A stretch of DNA of 64,000 nucleotides from Ferdinandcohnia humi_A (GTDB taxonomy: Bacteria > Bacillota > Bacilli > Bacillales > Bacillaceae_L): positions 1-64,000 of the forward strand of contig JBLKRX010000014.1 of NCBI GenBank assembly GCA_047608075.1, given 5' to 3'. Both the position numbers and the translations under genes were made by a program. Position 1 is the stretch's first letter. Each line of letters begins with the position of its first letter. The notes below the pieces were generated by a model. That model made no database searches, had not been told where the DNA came from, and was given only the letters and a program-made list of their open reading frames with translations. This document shows positions 27,355 to 36,609 of the stretch, in pieces.

Positions 27355-27912
27355 GTGGATGAACAACTAATTGGTACAGCTAGAGAGAACACGAATGAAT
27401 TCATTCTGAATCAACTTGTCGATTTATATGGGGATGATTTGAAACGGATTGCCTTTTTGTATGTGAATGATCTTGCCCAGTGTGAGGATATCATTCAGGA
27501 GGTATTTATCTCGTGTTATAAACATCTTTCGTCCTTTCGCCATGAATCACAATATAAGACGTGGCTGATTCGAATTACGATTAACAAGTGCAAGGATTAT
27601 CAACGGAAGTGGAGCTTTCGAAACCTGATTTACAAACCGCTTATGGAGCCGTTTATCAAGACTAGCCATGAATCGACTGAAAAACTGTATGAACGGTCAG
27701 TAGGTAAAAATGACGTTGCACAGGCAATTTCTATGCTTCCTGCGATTTATAAGGACATTCTGATTCTTTATTATTATCAAGAATTAACAATGGAAGAGAT
27801 AAGCCAGGTTACAAAGAGTAAGGTGAATACCGTGAAATCGAGGTTATCGAGAGGGCGGCAATACTTGAAGGAGATATTGGAACGGGAGGGAACAGAGCAT
27901 GGATCAATTTGA
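27355..27912 (+). CDS. ECF-type RNA polymerase sigma factor
   Basis: Sigma-70 family, extracytoplasmic-function group. Region 2 contains LYGDDLKRIAFLYVNDLAQCEDIIQEVFI and SQYKTWLIRITINKCKD; region 4 contains MLPAIYKDILILYYYQELTMEEI and VNTVKSRLSRGRQYLKE. (Each quoted in parts; the regions are continuous.) Length is about 185 aa. GTG at 27355 is chosen because AAAGGAGAG is 7-8 nt upstream. Its stop lies 14 bp inside the next gene, a membrane anti-sigma factor. Sequence before the gene has GGATCACTTT and a CGTC spaced like an ECF promoter, which might mean autoregulation; that is a weak call. Confidence 0.91.
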   Translation: MDEQLIGTARENTNEFILNQLVDLYGDDLKRIAFLYVNDLAQCEDIIQEVFISCYKHLSSFRHESQYKTWLIRITINKCKDYQRKWSFRNLIYKPLMEPFIKTSHESTEKLYERSVGKNDVAQAISMLPAIYKDILILYYYQELTMEEISQVTKSKVNTVKSRLSRGRQYLKEILEREGTEHGSI

Positions 27913-28906
27913 TAAAGAAATAAAAGAGGAATTGCAGCACTATCTAGGGAGGAATATACAGTTTGAATCCAGAGATAAAGAGCGGTTACGCAAGTCAATT
28001 GATAAGGCCGGCAAGAAATCTGGGAAAGTTGGGTACTATGTATCTCTTGTTGGGGTTGTGGCTTTATGTCTTGTTTTGGCGCTACCTCTGTTCACTGGTA
28101 AGTGGGACGACCAAAATATCAGAAACCAAGCTGAGGAGCATATCGAAAAGCAACCTGTCATTGATGAAAAGGAACTGCCAGTTCAAGAGGAAGAGGAGCC
28201 GATTGTTGATGAAGAACCCGTTGAACAACAACCTTTAAGCGACGAAGAGATTTTTGACACTGTACAAACATCATTTTCTTCTATTATTACTTTATTTAGT
28301 GAAGCAAGCACGACCTATGGTTGGGGATATGAAAAGCCTTTTTCTGAAAAAGAATATGGTCCATTTGCAGAAGAACTACGTCAGTATGCGACAAGTGATT
28401 TAGTACATGGCAAGCTGTTAGAGACGGCAAAAGAGTATTGCTATATCGGTTGTGATGCTCACTTTTTTCCGTATGTGCGTTCCGCACTTCGCTTTACGGT
28501 TTTAGAAAAGTCAGATAACCAAATCACCGTATCCTTTTTAGAGCCGGCCACTTATCTTCACTACGGATTTGAGTCTACCATTACAATGAAAAAGGAAAAG
28601 AATACTTGGAAGGTCAGCGATTACTCTAGCTCTACCATGGAACTAAAGGATTATAACATCACAAAAGAAGAAGCGGAAACGATTCTTTCAAACGCGGGTG
28701 TGACGAATCCTAAATTTGAAAAAGAAGTTCAAGCCACACATGAACGTGGATATATAACATCAGACAACAGTTTAGCTACGAAGCCAATTGAGGCTAGCAT
28801 TTATATCTATTTCGATTTTGATAGTGATATGTATATCGGAATCTTCTCAGACGATGGCTTACATGTAGATGATTCGGAACAGTTACAAGCGTTTTTGAAT
28901 GAATAA
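27899..28906 (+). CDS. Membrane anti-sigma factor with large extracytoplasmic domain
   Basis: A 335-aa protein. The cytoplasmic part (residues 1-42) is short, basic and helical and would bind the sigma factor. One membrane helix follows (about 43-65, YYVSLVGVVALCLVLALPLF). An acidic linker (about 70-110, rich in Glu and Pro) leads to a mixed alpha/beta extracytoplasmic domain that I cannot assign; its C-terminal part carries NITKEEAETILSNAG. It has no zinc-binding HxxxCxxC motif. Overlap with the sigma gene and position strongly support the anti-sigma role. The external domain may sense envelope damage. Confidence 0.75.
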   Translation: MDQFDKEIKEELQHYLGRNIQFESRDKERLRKSIDKAGKKSGKVGYYVSLVGVVALCLVLALPLFTGKWDDQNIRNQAEEHIEKQPVIDEKELPVQEEEEPIVDEEPVEQQPLSDEEIFDTVQTSFSSIITLFSEASTTYGWGYEKPFSEKEYGPFAEELRQYATSDLVHGKLLETAKEYCYIGCDAHFFPYVRSALRFTVLEKSDNQITVSFLEPATYLHYGFESTITMKKEKNTWKVSDYSSSTMELKDYNITKEEAETILSNAGVTNPKFEKEVQATHERGYITSDNSLATKPIEASIYIYFDFDSDMYIGIFSDDGLHVDDSEQLQAFLNE

Positions 28907-28910
28907 TGGA

Positions 28911-28940
28911 GGGGCTGCCCCAAATTGGAGCAGCCCTCTT
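28911..28940. terminator. Convergent terminator between anti-sigma and PBP genes
   Basis: GAGGGGCTGCCCC and GGAGCAGCCCTC pair with one bulge around an AAATT loop. TCTTATT follows on the plus strand. Confidence 0.6.
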
Positions 28941-28941
28941 A

Positions 28942-30951
28942 TTACTTCATTACCTTCTCAAACACCGCTTTGACCCGTGGTGTTACGTCATGGCTTCCAT
29001 TTTGAACATCTTCCATGAGCATCGCAACTAGGAGCTGCGGATTCTCCGTGTTGAACGCAACAAACCAACCGTTTTCTTTTCCGTCTTCGTCCCTGCTCAC
29101 TTTTAGCTCGGCTGTTCCGGTTTTTCCAGCGAGCTTGATGCCTGGTATTTTTGCATCACTTGCTGTACCGTTCGGGTCTTCGACAACCTGGACTAGGTTT
29201 TGTAAGATAAGCCCGGCCGTTTCAGGAGTTATAACATTTTCCTTCCATACCTGTGTTTCTGAGCCATCTAGTACTAAGCGTGGCTTTAGCATGTTTCCTC
29301 CATTCACTAGAGGTGTGTAGGAAATGGCGAGATGGACCGGACTCATTTCCAGCTGTCCTTGACCATAGCCTGTGTCGGCCAGTAGCACCTCTGTGTTCAA
29401 GCCTTCATTTGAGATTTTTGACTCGTACAATGGATATTCAAATGGAAACGGTTCTCCGAATCCATATTTCTTTAGTTCTGTTTCAAACAATTCTCCACCG
29501 ATTCCCAGGGCTGCTTGTGCAAAATAGATGTTATCCGAGTATACAAACGCATCGCGCAAGTTTACCGGGTGACCAGGGTCTGTTACTCTCGTGATGGAAT
29601 ATCCGCCCCATGAATTGTCCTTTTGCCATTGCTTCCCTTTGATGTTGATTGTAGTTTCGGGAGTTATGATCTTATTTTCAAGCGCTATCCCAGCTGTGAC
29701 AGGTTTGAAGGATGAGCCAGGTGCATAGGTTAATCCGAATCGGTTCAATAATGGCTTCAATGGATTTTCATTTAATTTCGACCACTCTTCGCTTGATATT
29801 CCTAGCACAAATTTGTTTGGATCAAAGGATGGGCTACTTACTAAGGCTAGTGCCTCACCTGTTAAAGGATTGATTGCGGATGCTGCACCCGCTTTTCCAC
29901 CGAGCTGTTCATAGGCTGCTCGTTGAACATCAATGTCGATGGCTAATGTGATGGTTTCGCCATCCTTCGCCACTTTTTCAGCAAGGGTTATTTCTCCTTC
30001 ATCGTTTGCCTTTCGGATAAAGACTCTTGATCCACTTTCACCACGGAGGCGGTCCTCAAATACCAATTCGAGACCCTTTTTCCCGACAACATCGGTTGCG
30101 GAGTACCCTTTTTCTGCGAGCTTTTCTAAATCCTCTGCAGTCACGTTACCAATATAACCTATCAGATGAGCGGTTGCTTCCTTAAACGGGTAAACACGGG
30201 ATTCCACCTTTTTGGCAACCACTCCATTCAACTGGGTAACCTGTGTGGCAAGCTCCTGTTGTTCAAGAGATAGCTGTTTAATGGGAACGAAATAATCAGG
30301 CTGTACCCAGGATGCGTCCAGCTTTTTCTGGATTGATTCTGGACTGATTTTTAATAGCTCCGCTGCTTGGATGATGGTTTGGTCCTTGTTATCACCCAAG
30401 TCCTTAGGCACCATTCCAATTTCGTATATAAGTCCGTTTTCCGCCAACTTCACACCGTTTCGATCCAGAATTTCTCCTCTGGATGGTGATGTGAGGGAGA
30501 GTCCGATTGTGTCACCTTCCTCCATGTCTGGGAAGAACAGTGCGGGCTTCCATCTGACAGCCCATTCCTTAGTATCTTCCTTTTCCTCCAAGACCAATGT
30601 TGCTCGTTCAGAGAACTCGACTGGTCCTGCCACTGTTTGCATCGACACATCATATGTAAAGCTTACTTCGCCTTTGTCATTTGGCTCAATTTCTTCCTCT
30701 GGGACTTTGAAGTCAACTTTTAGGTCGGCTATACCGATATCGTTGTAGATTTTAGTGTATCTATCCACAAATTCCTTCTTTTTTACGCTTTCTTTTGCAT
30801 CCGCTGAAAATTGCTCATACATTTTCGTAAAATCATAGGCTTCCCAGTTTTTTATGTATGCTTTGAAAGTATCTTCAGGCTTCGGGTCTTCATTGCAGCC
30901 AGCTAGTATGAAAAGCAATAGGATGATGGATAACGAGAGAACTCGTTTCAT
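28942..30951 (-). CDS. Class B penicillin-binding protein, MecA/PBP3-type lipoprotein
   Basis: Peptidoglycan DD-transpeptidase on the outer membrane face. A signal peptide ends in a lipobox (FILAGC), followed by an NTF2-like MecA_N domain (about residues 25-140), a dimerisation domain and the transpeptidase domain. Catalytic motifs are the SxxK of PGSSFKP (Ser near 413), YSDN (about 471-474) and AGKTGTAEL near the C-terminus. About 669 aa, close to PbpC of Bacillus subtilis. ATG at 30951 is used because GGAGG lies 7 nt upstream. Such low-affinity PBPs often contribute to beta-lactam tolerance. It converges with the ECF sigma operon. Confidence 0.93.
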   Translation of the reverse strand: MKRVLSLSIILLLFILAGCNEDPKPEDTFKAYIKNWEAYDFTKMYEQFSADAKESVKKKEFVDRYTKIYNDIGIADLKVDFKVPEEEIEPNDKGEVSFTYDVSMQTVAGPVEFSERATLVLEEKEDTKEWAVRWKPALFFPDMEEGDTIGLSLTSPSRGEILDRNGVKLAENGLIYEIGMVPKDLGDNKDQTIIQAAELLKISPESIQKKLDASWVQPDYFVPIKQLSLEQQELATQVTQLNGVVAKKVESRVYPFKEATAHLIGYIGNVTAEDLEKLAEKGYSATDVVGKKGLELVFEDRLRGESGSRVFIRKANDEGEITLAEKVAKDGETITLAIDIDVQRAAYEQLGGKAGAASAINPLTGEALALVSSPSFDPNKFVLGISSEEWSKLNENPLKPLLNRFGLTYAPGSSFKPVTAGIALENKIITPETTINIKGKQWQKDNSWGGYSITRVTDPGHPVNLRDAFVYSDNIYFAQAALGIGGELFETELKKYGFGEPFPFEYPLYESKISNEGLNTEVLLADTGYGQGQLEMSPVHLAISYTPLVNGGNMLKPRLVLDGSETQVWKENVITPETAGLILQNLVQVVEDPNGTASDAKIPGIKLAGKTGTAELKVSRDEDGKENGWFVAFNTENPQLLVAMLMEDVQNGSHDVTPRVKAVFEKVMK

Positions 30952-31080
30952 GGCCTTGCCTCCTTTTTCCACTTCAATTCCAAATAGTTGTCTCCATTAT
31001 ATAATACATATTACCTTCTGGCTGAAGCTTTCCATGTTTTTGTGAAAATAAGTCTTTGTTCTTAGTCGTTGTATGAAAAA

Positions 31081-31101
31081 ACCTCGCCGAGGTGGCGAGG
31101 T
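31081..31101 (-). terminator. Terminator overlapping the stop of the small basic protein gene
   Basis: ACCTCGCC (31081-31088) pairs with GGCGAGGT (31094-31101); on the minus strand it is followed by six T. The stem begins at the stop codon, supporting a real gene upstream. Confidence 0.85.
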
Positions 31102-31265
31102 TATAATTTTGTGATGTGATGAATGGCTTTACGTTCATGGTAGTTCATTTTCGTGGCTATTCTGATTTTGACATCATTGCAAAGGCAATCCTCATACAGT
31201 ACTTGGTTCTTTTTATACTGAAAGCTATGCCAATGATATTTCAATTTGCAGATCATACGTTTCAC
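31101..31265 (-). CDS. Small basic protein of unknown function
   Basis: A 54-residue protein rich in Lys, His, Tyr and Cys (ICKLKYHWHSFQYKKNQ, LYEDCLCND, MNYHERKAIHH). I do not recognise it. Three things support it: a GTG start at 31265 preceded by AAGGGGG at 6 nt, a terminator that starts at its stop codon, and no competing gene. The three Cys and several His could bind a metal. Longer in-frame versions upstream have no ribosome binding site. Confidence 0.6.
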   Translation of the reverse strand: MKRMICKLKYHWHSFQYKKNQVLYEDCLCNDVKIRIATKMNYHERKAIHHITKL

Positions 31266-31559
31266 ACATAATTCCCCCTTCGACTTGGTACTATCATAAA
31301 TCGTTGGATTCGTGTTCGGGAGCTGGCTAGCATAGTCCATATGACCTTAGCCCCTATAGCTTTGCGTCATCACTTTTCAATGATTTTGCCATTTCGTACG
31401 ATTTATGCGCTTTTTCTACTATAAAATAGGTAATTGTGTTCAGGACAGAGTCTTTTTACCTATTTTACGATGGAAAATCCAAATATTCCCTCTTCATAAA
31501 AAACTACCCAAGGGTAAGTCTATATAATGGTACTATTTTATTTCATTGGGAGGATATAT

Positions 31560-32135
31560 ATGAACAATCAGTTAGGCGCACATGAAATGCTTGAGGTACA
31601 TGAGGTTCTACAGAGTACGATCGATGGGATTAATTTGTTTACTCTCTATCAGCCACTTGTGAAGGACACTGATTTAGCACAGCTTTTGAATCACCAGCTT
31701 GGCTTTATGCGACATGAATATAACAAATTTGTGAGTAACTTTGGTTCCATTACAGAAAGTGTGAGATCCTATGGAGTGAATACAAATGTAAATCCGGTGT
31801 ATGGGATTCGCACACCTGCTCCGCAGCAGCCAAATATGAACCCTACTCAGATTGATGATCGTGATATTGCAGCTGGAATGCTGGGCTTCCACAAACGTGG
31901 TGCCAAAATGAAGCTGAATGCAGCACTTGAATGTGCTGATCCAGAGCTCAAGGTTATGTTGGTCGAAAGCTCAAACAATTGTGTGTACCAGGCATTTGAC
32001 GTTTGGACGTATATGAACAAACGAGGAATGTACCAGGTGCCAACCTTTACAAATGATGTGTCCAATACAATGCTTGGTATGTACGAGCCTGTGACTGGGC
32101 CGTTTGGTTCTCGTTATTTGATGCAAAACAGATAG
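31560..32135 (+). CDS. CotF-like spore coat protein
   Basis: About 191 aa. The four-helix, ferritin-like pattern (GAHEMLEVHEVLQSTIDGIN, LLNHQLGFMRHEYNKFV, then DIAAGMLGFHKRGAKMKLNA and CVYQAFDVWTYMNKRGMYQV) matches the CotF/DUF3231-type coat family, with a Pro/Asn-rich linker between the two helical pairs. It would be made in the mother cell during sporulation. ATG at 31560 follows GGGAGG at 6 nt. A TATAAT-like element lies at 31523 but I cannot assign a sporulation sigma factor. It indicates a spore former. Confidence 0.82.
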   Translation: MNNQLGAHEMLEVHEVLQSTIDGINLFTLYQPLVKDTDLAQLLNHQLGFMRHEYNKFVSNFGSITESVRSYGVNTNVNPVYGIRTPAPQQPNMNPTQIDDRDIAAGMLGFHKRGAKMKLNAALECADPELKVMLVESSNNCVYQAFDVWTYMNKRGMYQVPTFTNDVSNTMLGMYEPVTGPFGSRYLMQNR

Positions 32136-32229
32136 ATGTAAGACAAGCACCTTAGTGAGTTAAAAACTGAGGTGTTTTTCTTTTCTCCCATTTCATGTAT
32201 AGTTGTAAGCAAGATAAGGAGTGTGTAAA

Positions 32230-32652
32230 GTGAAATTTGTAAAATTTATAATTGTTTTCGTCATTATAGTAGGTGTCATCGGTTTTGGAATCTATCATTT
32301 TGGAACAAAACTAGCATCTGAGAAGCTAATGGACACACTTGCTACTGAGCTTGAAGCTAGTGGAGAAATGGAGGCAATCAAGCAGGCGATTGAGAGTGAT
32401 CCTGATTTAGTAGCGTTAGTAGAAGAAGGAAAGAATGCTGATTCTAGCAATCTACCATTTACCACGAAAGAAGAAGCAACTAAAGTGCTTGTAAAGAAGG
32501 TAGGTATAACTGAACTTAATGACATTAGAACGAAGGTTCAGGAAGGAACTCTCACAGAAGAAGAACTAATGGCTGAGGTTCAATCAAATTTAACAGAAGA
32601 GGAAATCCTGGCACTAAAGGTACTGGCTTATAAGGAACTATATGGACAGTAA
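32230..32652 (+). CDS. Small membrane-anchored protein of unknown function
   Basis: About 140 aa. An N-terminal helix (FVKFIIVFVIIVGVIGFGIY) anchors an acidic, helical domain outside the cytoplasm with repeated ELEASGEMEAIKQAIESD-like helices and a C-terminal LTEEEILALKVLAYKEL. I do not recognise a named family, although similar short proteins are common in bacilli. I chose the GTG at 32230, 8 nt after AAGGAG; the GTG at 32221 would overlap that site. It is followed directly by a palindromic repeat that may also end transcription. Confidence 0.7.
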   Translation: MKFVKFIIVFVIIVGVIGFGIYHFGTKLASEKLMDTLATELEASGEMEAIKQAIESDPDLVALVEEGKNADSSNLPFTTKEEATKVLVKKVGITELNDIRTKVQEGTLTEEELMAEVQSNLTEEEILALKVLAYKELYGQ

Positions 32653-32654
32653 AA

Positions 32655-32712
32655 AGATACCACAGGGACGGTTCTCCTGGTTCTTTTTAGACCAGGAGAA
32701 CCGTCCCCTTGG
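32655..32712. repeat. Palindromic repeat, copy 1
   Basis: Arms 32665-32681 and 32691-32707 (GGGACGGTTCTCCTGGT and its complement) pair perfectly over 17 bp with a T-rich loop. The surrounding bases, AGATACCACA on the left and CTTGG on the right, are shared with copy 2 at 39711. It is REP-like and lies between convergent genes, where it may also act as a terminator. Confidence 0.85.
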
Positions 32713-32737
32713 TTTTCCAACAGGAAGTGTTCGTTCA

Positions 32738-34723
32738 CTATTTCATCTCTGTTAACAACAGCTCGCCATATTCTTCATCATACTCAGCTATATAGGTCCA
32801 TTCAAACTCCATTGTGTCAGAGCTTCCATCACTATCATAGGTTGTTACGACTTCACGAGTATGAATGGTATAGGTGTTGCCAGAGCTTGTCCACCCCACG
32901 ATTTCGTAGTCATCTACATTCTCATATATACCTCTAGACGAAAGATCCTCAACTAGATACTCTGTATTGGAATACAAGTGGCTTCCTTCTTTTACGTAAG
33001 GAGCTACAAGGCTAAAGTCATTATAATAAATCGCGTCAGCTCGGCCATATAAATAGCCGTCCATGACCTGATACACCATGTATTCGTCATTTTCTTTTTT
33101 AATAGATTCAGCGGTCACCCTACCGTACTCAACGGTTTTGGCATTTTCGTTTTTGATTTCTTTTACATTTTCTTCACCGTCAAAGCTTGTAACCTCAGTG
33201 AACACCAGGTCGTTCACAGCCCACTTTTTATTGGCTTCATCGTATTGTAAATATAGATCATACCCAATCACAAATTCCTCATGTTCACCATCTAGCTCAG
33301 ACGTTCCATTCACTGTATTGATGACTGGAAGTTGCACATGCCAGCTGTCGTCGTAGTACTCCACATACATATTTTCTGTACTGAACTGACTACCAAGGTA
33401 TTTTCCATTAAAGTAGTAGCCTTCCGAAACAATCGAACTCATGGTTCCTTCCAAGGCAGATAAATAAGCCTCTGTTACTGTCGTAAGCTTACTAGCATCC
33501 CCAGTTGAAAAGTATTGTAATTCCTCGTTAAAATACTGTTTGACCAGTTCCATAATGTCCGCAAATTGTTCATCTGTAAATGGGGTAGGCTTGATTTCCA
33601 TGTAATTGCTGTCGATGGCAATCTCGTTGGTTGTAACCTTTCCCCATGGATATGCGATTTCTAGGTTCATCTCCATCGAACCGTCTGTTAGTACAGGTCC
33701 GAATATCGGGTCAGTCAGAATGTCTATACCTGTGTCTTCCCCGTTAATATAGAGTGTTGTTGCAATATCCAGCTCACTCGTATCCATACCGAGTGAAACC
33801 TCAACATCCTCTCCTTCTAAGAGCATATACATATACGTGTCTTCTTCGACATCGACGATATCAAGCCTTTCAACCTTTACCAATTCCACAAAGTCTGTCT
33901 TAAGCTTCGCTTCTATTTTATATCGCCCTGGAACAAACGGGCCATACAATTCCTCGAATTCTTGTTCAGTAGACGTACCAATTTTTTCACCATTCAGGTA
34001 AAAAACAGTGTCTTTGTAATTTGTCCCGAGCGTCACATAGACAGGTGTGAGGTGTAGGACATAATGATCGTAAAATAGAAACTTCTTCCCATCTCGCTTT
34101 AATGTAACTAACTCTTCACTTTCATCTGCATCAGTGTCATTATTGTCATATGCTTCTGACTGATCTCGTAGTCCTTCAAGAATCTTTTTCTCTTCTCGAG
34201 GGTTTTTATCGAGATAGTCGATAAAGCTTGCGATGCTCTTCTCAGTAATTTTCAGTTCTTTGTCATCTGAAGACAGTAGGTCAACCAATGCCTTTTCATC
34301 CTTTTGATCCAATGCTGTCTCAAATGTTTCAATAACTCTCTCTTTATCTGTTGCGACATCACCTATCTTGTAGCCAGCGAATAACAGTATCACTACAGCT
34401 GCCACAATACTTGCGATGATTGCTTGTTTTTTGGTCACCTTCACTTTTGTAAAAGGTACAGCCGGTGTTTGACTTCTTTGGCCAACTGGATGTGTTGATT
34501 GCACTGGTTCAGATGGTATCAGTTGCTCTACATGAGCATCAAGTGCTGCTGCTACTTCGACCGATGCTCCAAGCTCTTCCCCAACTGGCTTTTCAGCCGA
34601 TATTTCTTGCTCTTCATATGTCTCAAGTGCTGCTGTCGATTCTATCGACGCTCCACACTCCGTACAAAATGAAGCTAATTCCTCTAGCTTTGTACCACAA
34701 TTACTACAAAATGCCACGTTCAT
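32738..34723 (-). CDS. Zinc-ribbon membrane protein, TcaA/YvbJ-like
   Basis: An N-terminal zinc ribbon has paired CxxC motifs (FCSNCG and FCTECG). A long linker follows, then one membrane helix (AIIASIVAAVVILLFAGYKIG, about residues 105-127) and a large extracytoplasmic part of repeated TcaA-type domains (motifs such as FYLNGEKIGTSTEQEFEELY and LYINGEDTGI). TcaA-type proteins affect envelope stress and glycopeptide response in staphylococci. About 661 aa. ATG 34723 follows AGGGGGC. Last gene of an operon with an ABC-2 exporter and a second zinc-ribbon protein at the other end. Confidence 0.82.
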   Translation of the reverse strand: MNVAFCSNCGTKLEELASFCTECGASIESTAALETYEEQEISAEKPVGEELGASVEVAAALDAHVEQLIPSEPVQSTHPVGQRSQTPAVPFTKVKVTKKQAIIASIVAAVVILLFAGYKIGDVATDKERVIETFETALDQKDEKALVDLLSSDDKELKITEKSIASFIDYLDKNPREEKKILEGLRDQSEAYDNNDTDADESEELVTLKRDGKKFLFYDHYVLHLTPVYVTLGTNYKDTVFYLNGEKIGTSTEQEFEELYGPFVPGRYKIEAKLKTDFVELVKVERLDIVDVEEDTYMYMLLEGEDVEVSLGMDTSELDIATTLYINGEDTGIDILTDPIFGPVLTDGSMEMNLEIAYPWGKVTTNEIAIDSNYMEIKPTPFTDEQFADIMELVKQYFNEELQYFSTGDASKLTTVTEAYLSALEGTMSSIVSEGYYFNGKYLGSQFSTENMYVEYYDDSWHVQLPVINTVNGTSELDGEHEEFVIGYDLYLQYDEANKKWAVNDLVFTEVTSFDGEENVKEIKNENAKTVEYGRVTAESIKKENDEYMVYQVMDGYLYGRADAIYYNDFSLVAPYVKEGSHLYSNTEYLVEDLSSRGIYENVDDYEIVGWTSSGNTYTIHTREVVTTYDSDGSSDTMEFEWTYIAEYDEEYGELLLTEMK

Positions 34724-34738
34724 TGCCCCCTGCAATAG

Positions 34739-35497
34739 TTATCTTTCTCTGTTTATATCGGCTATTTTGATACCATATTCAAACAAATAATATAGAAGTT
34801 CTTCATCATTTGTAGTGGTAATTCCTTCCACTCCTGCTTTTTTCCGGGCTTGCTCCAATGTCCCCGAAAACTGCAGGACACCTTCCTTTAAAATCCCAAC
34901 CTTTTCACATAAAAATAAGATTTCACTCATGTCATGAGTTGTATAGATAATTGTTTTTCCTTGCTGTGCCAACTGTCTGATATAGTGGTTGATTTCTAGC
35001 TTTGATTGAATATCGATGCCTACTGTTGGTTCATCCATTAGTAGAATATCTGGGTTGTGAATAAGAGCTACGGCGATGTTCAGCTTTCGTTTCATTCCTC
35101 CGGATAAGCTTGATACTTTTTCATGCCACTTCTCACCGAGCTGGACCATTTGGCAGATATCATATAGCTGTTTGTCAGACACATGCTGTTTCGCAAATTT
35201 GCTCCAAAGCACCATGTTCTCTTTAACCGTCTGATCCTCCCAAAGTGCAATATCCTGCGGTACATAGCCAATCCTGTCACGAATTTGCTTTTTCTTTTTA
35301 CGGAGAGAAAGCCCATCAATCGTGATTTCTCCAGATGTCGGCTCTGAGATGGTTGCTAAAATCGATAACAACGTAGATTTCCCTGCACCATTTGACCCGA
35401 GCAATCCATAGATTTCTCCTTTTTCAATTGTCATCGATACATTCTGTAGGGACATTTTTTTACCATACCGTTTTGAGATGTTTTCGATTTGGATCAT
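34739..35497 (-). CDS. ABC transporter ATP-binding protein
   Basis: ATPase subunit of an ABC-2 exporter. Walker A is GLLGSNGAGKSTLL, the signature is SSLSGGMKRKL, Walker B is ILLMDEPTVGID, and the switch His follows in IIYTTHDMSE. 252 aa is normal for this group (CcmA/NatA/drug exporter type). Its start overlaps the end of the first permease gene, and the second permease overlaps that one, indicating one coupled operon. Substrate unknown. Confidence 0.94.
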   Translation of the reverse strand: MIQIENISKRYGKKMSLQNVSMTIEKGEIYGLLGSNGAGKSTLLSILATISEPTSGEITIDGLSLRKKKKQIRDRIGYVPQDIALWEDQTVKENMVLWSKFAKQHVSDKQLYDICQMVQLGEKWHEKVSSLSGGMKRKLNIAVALIHNPDILLMDEPTVGIDIQSKLEINHYIRQLAQQGKTIIYTTHDMSEILFLCEKVGILKEGVLQFSGTLEQARKKAGVEGITTTNDEELLYYLFEYGIKIADINRER

Positions 35498-36609
35498 GTT
35501 TGTCTATTCAACCTCCTTAGGCAAAGAGCCCAAACAGCAATCGCAACGAAGACTGTAAGCACCACATGGATATCACTTTGCCCCTCAGTCAATATCGTTT
35601 GCGGGAACAGCACAGAAATTGTTGCTACTTCCCTTGAAAGCTCTTGTATCGGAAAGAAACTGCCACCTAGGATACCAATTGATAATACTACAAGAGAGCT
35701 AGCAATATAATAGCTGTTTACTTTTTTCACGTAGCTTGCCGTTAACGTACTAAGTGTTATACTTATGAATACAAATAAGAGCATACTAGATAGGTTGGCT
35801 TCAAGAATGATAGATGCAAGTACAGCTTGCAGCATGTGTAAGAGAAAATAGCTCCCGCTTGTTTGGATGACGTACGCTGTAACTCCTCTATAGGTAGTTT
35901 TTAACCTGGAAAAAAGTACGTCTCTTTCTTTTACAATCCAATCCATGGTTATAAAGCATGCAAGCATTGTAAAAAATGCCCATAACCCTATATAGGGCTC
36001 AAAGAAATTTGATTCTGATTTCGGTGCATCATGATTCCCACCAGATTGAACATACGCAATCGTCATCAGTGGTTCCGGATTCCATTGGGTGTCTGTATAC
36101 GTGAACGCCTTGTCCCAGATATTAGGGTTACTTTCCCCCTTTTGCTGATATAGCTTTTCTACCTGGTTTGCGGCCATCGTATTGCTTGTTAGTCGAATGA
36201 CCTCACTCGCCACTAGCTCTTGTACAATCCCCACCGCCAATGATGATGGAGTCACCCACACTTCAATTGCATTCTCGCGTTTTTCTTGTAAAAGCTTTTT
36301 CTGAAAACCTTCCTTTATCTTAAACACGCTGTCAACTTCATTTCGCAATAGAAGCTTCTCTGCCCTAGAGTTTGTTACCTCTTGCAGCTCAATATTTGAC
36401 TGGTTTTGTAGACGCACTGCTATCAATCTCGAAAACTCGGTTTGATCCTCATCGATGATTGCAATTGGTACAGCTAGCTCTTTCTGTCCCTTTTCAACTA
36501 CTTGACCTACCCCTAAGGTAGCGCCAATCGGAAGCATGAAAACGAGGAAGATCGTGATTGGATGTTGGAGTAGCTGGATAAGTTTTCTCCACAAGATTCC
36601 TACGTTCAT
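35494..36609 (-). CDS. ABC-2 type permease
   Basis: About 371 aa with one N-terminal helix (HPITIFLVFMLPIGATLGVG), a large extracytoplasmic loop (about residues 45-210) and five C-terminal helices, the YhgE/DrrB-like ABC-2 layout. ATG 36609 forms an ATGA overlap with the stop of the preceding permease. It and its neighbour differ in sequence, suggesting a heterodimeric exporter. Substrate unknown. Confidence 0.87.
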   Translation of the reverse strand: MNVGILWRKLIQLLQHPITIFLVFMLPIGATLGVGQVVEKGQKELAVPIAIIDEDQTEFSRLIAVRLQNQSNIELQEVTNSRAEKLLLRNEVDSVFKIKEGFQKKLLQEKRENAIEVWVTPSSLAVGIVQELVASEVIRLTSNTMAANQVEKLYQQKGESNPNIWDKAFTYTDTQWNPEPLMTIAYVQSGGNHDAPKSESNFFEPYIGLWAFFTMLACFITMDWIVKERDVLFSRLKTTYRGVTAYVIQTSGSYFLLHMLQAVLASIILEANLSSMLLFVFISITLSTLTASYVKKVNSYYIASSLVVLSIGILGGSFFPIQELSREVATISVLFPQTILTEGQSDIHVVLTVFVAIAVWALCLRRLNRQT

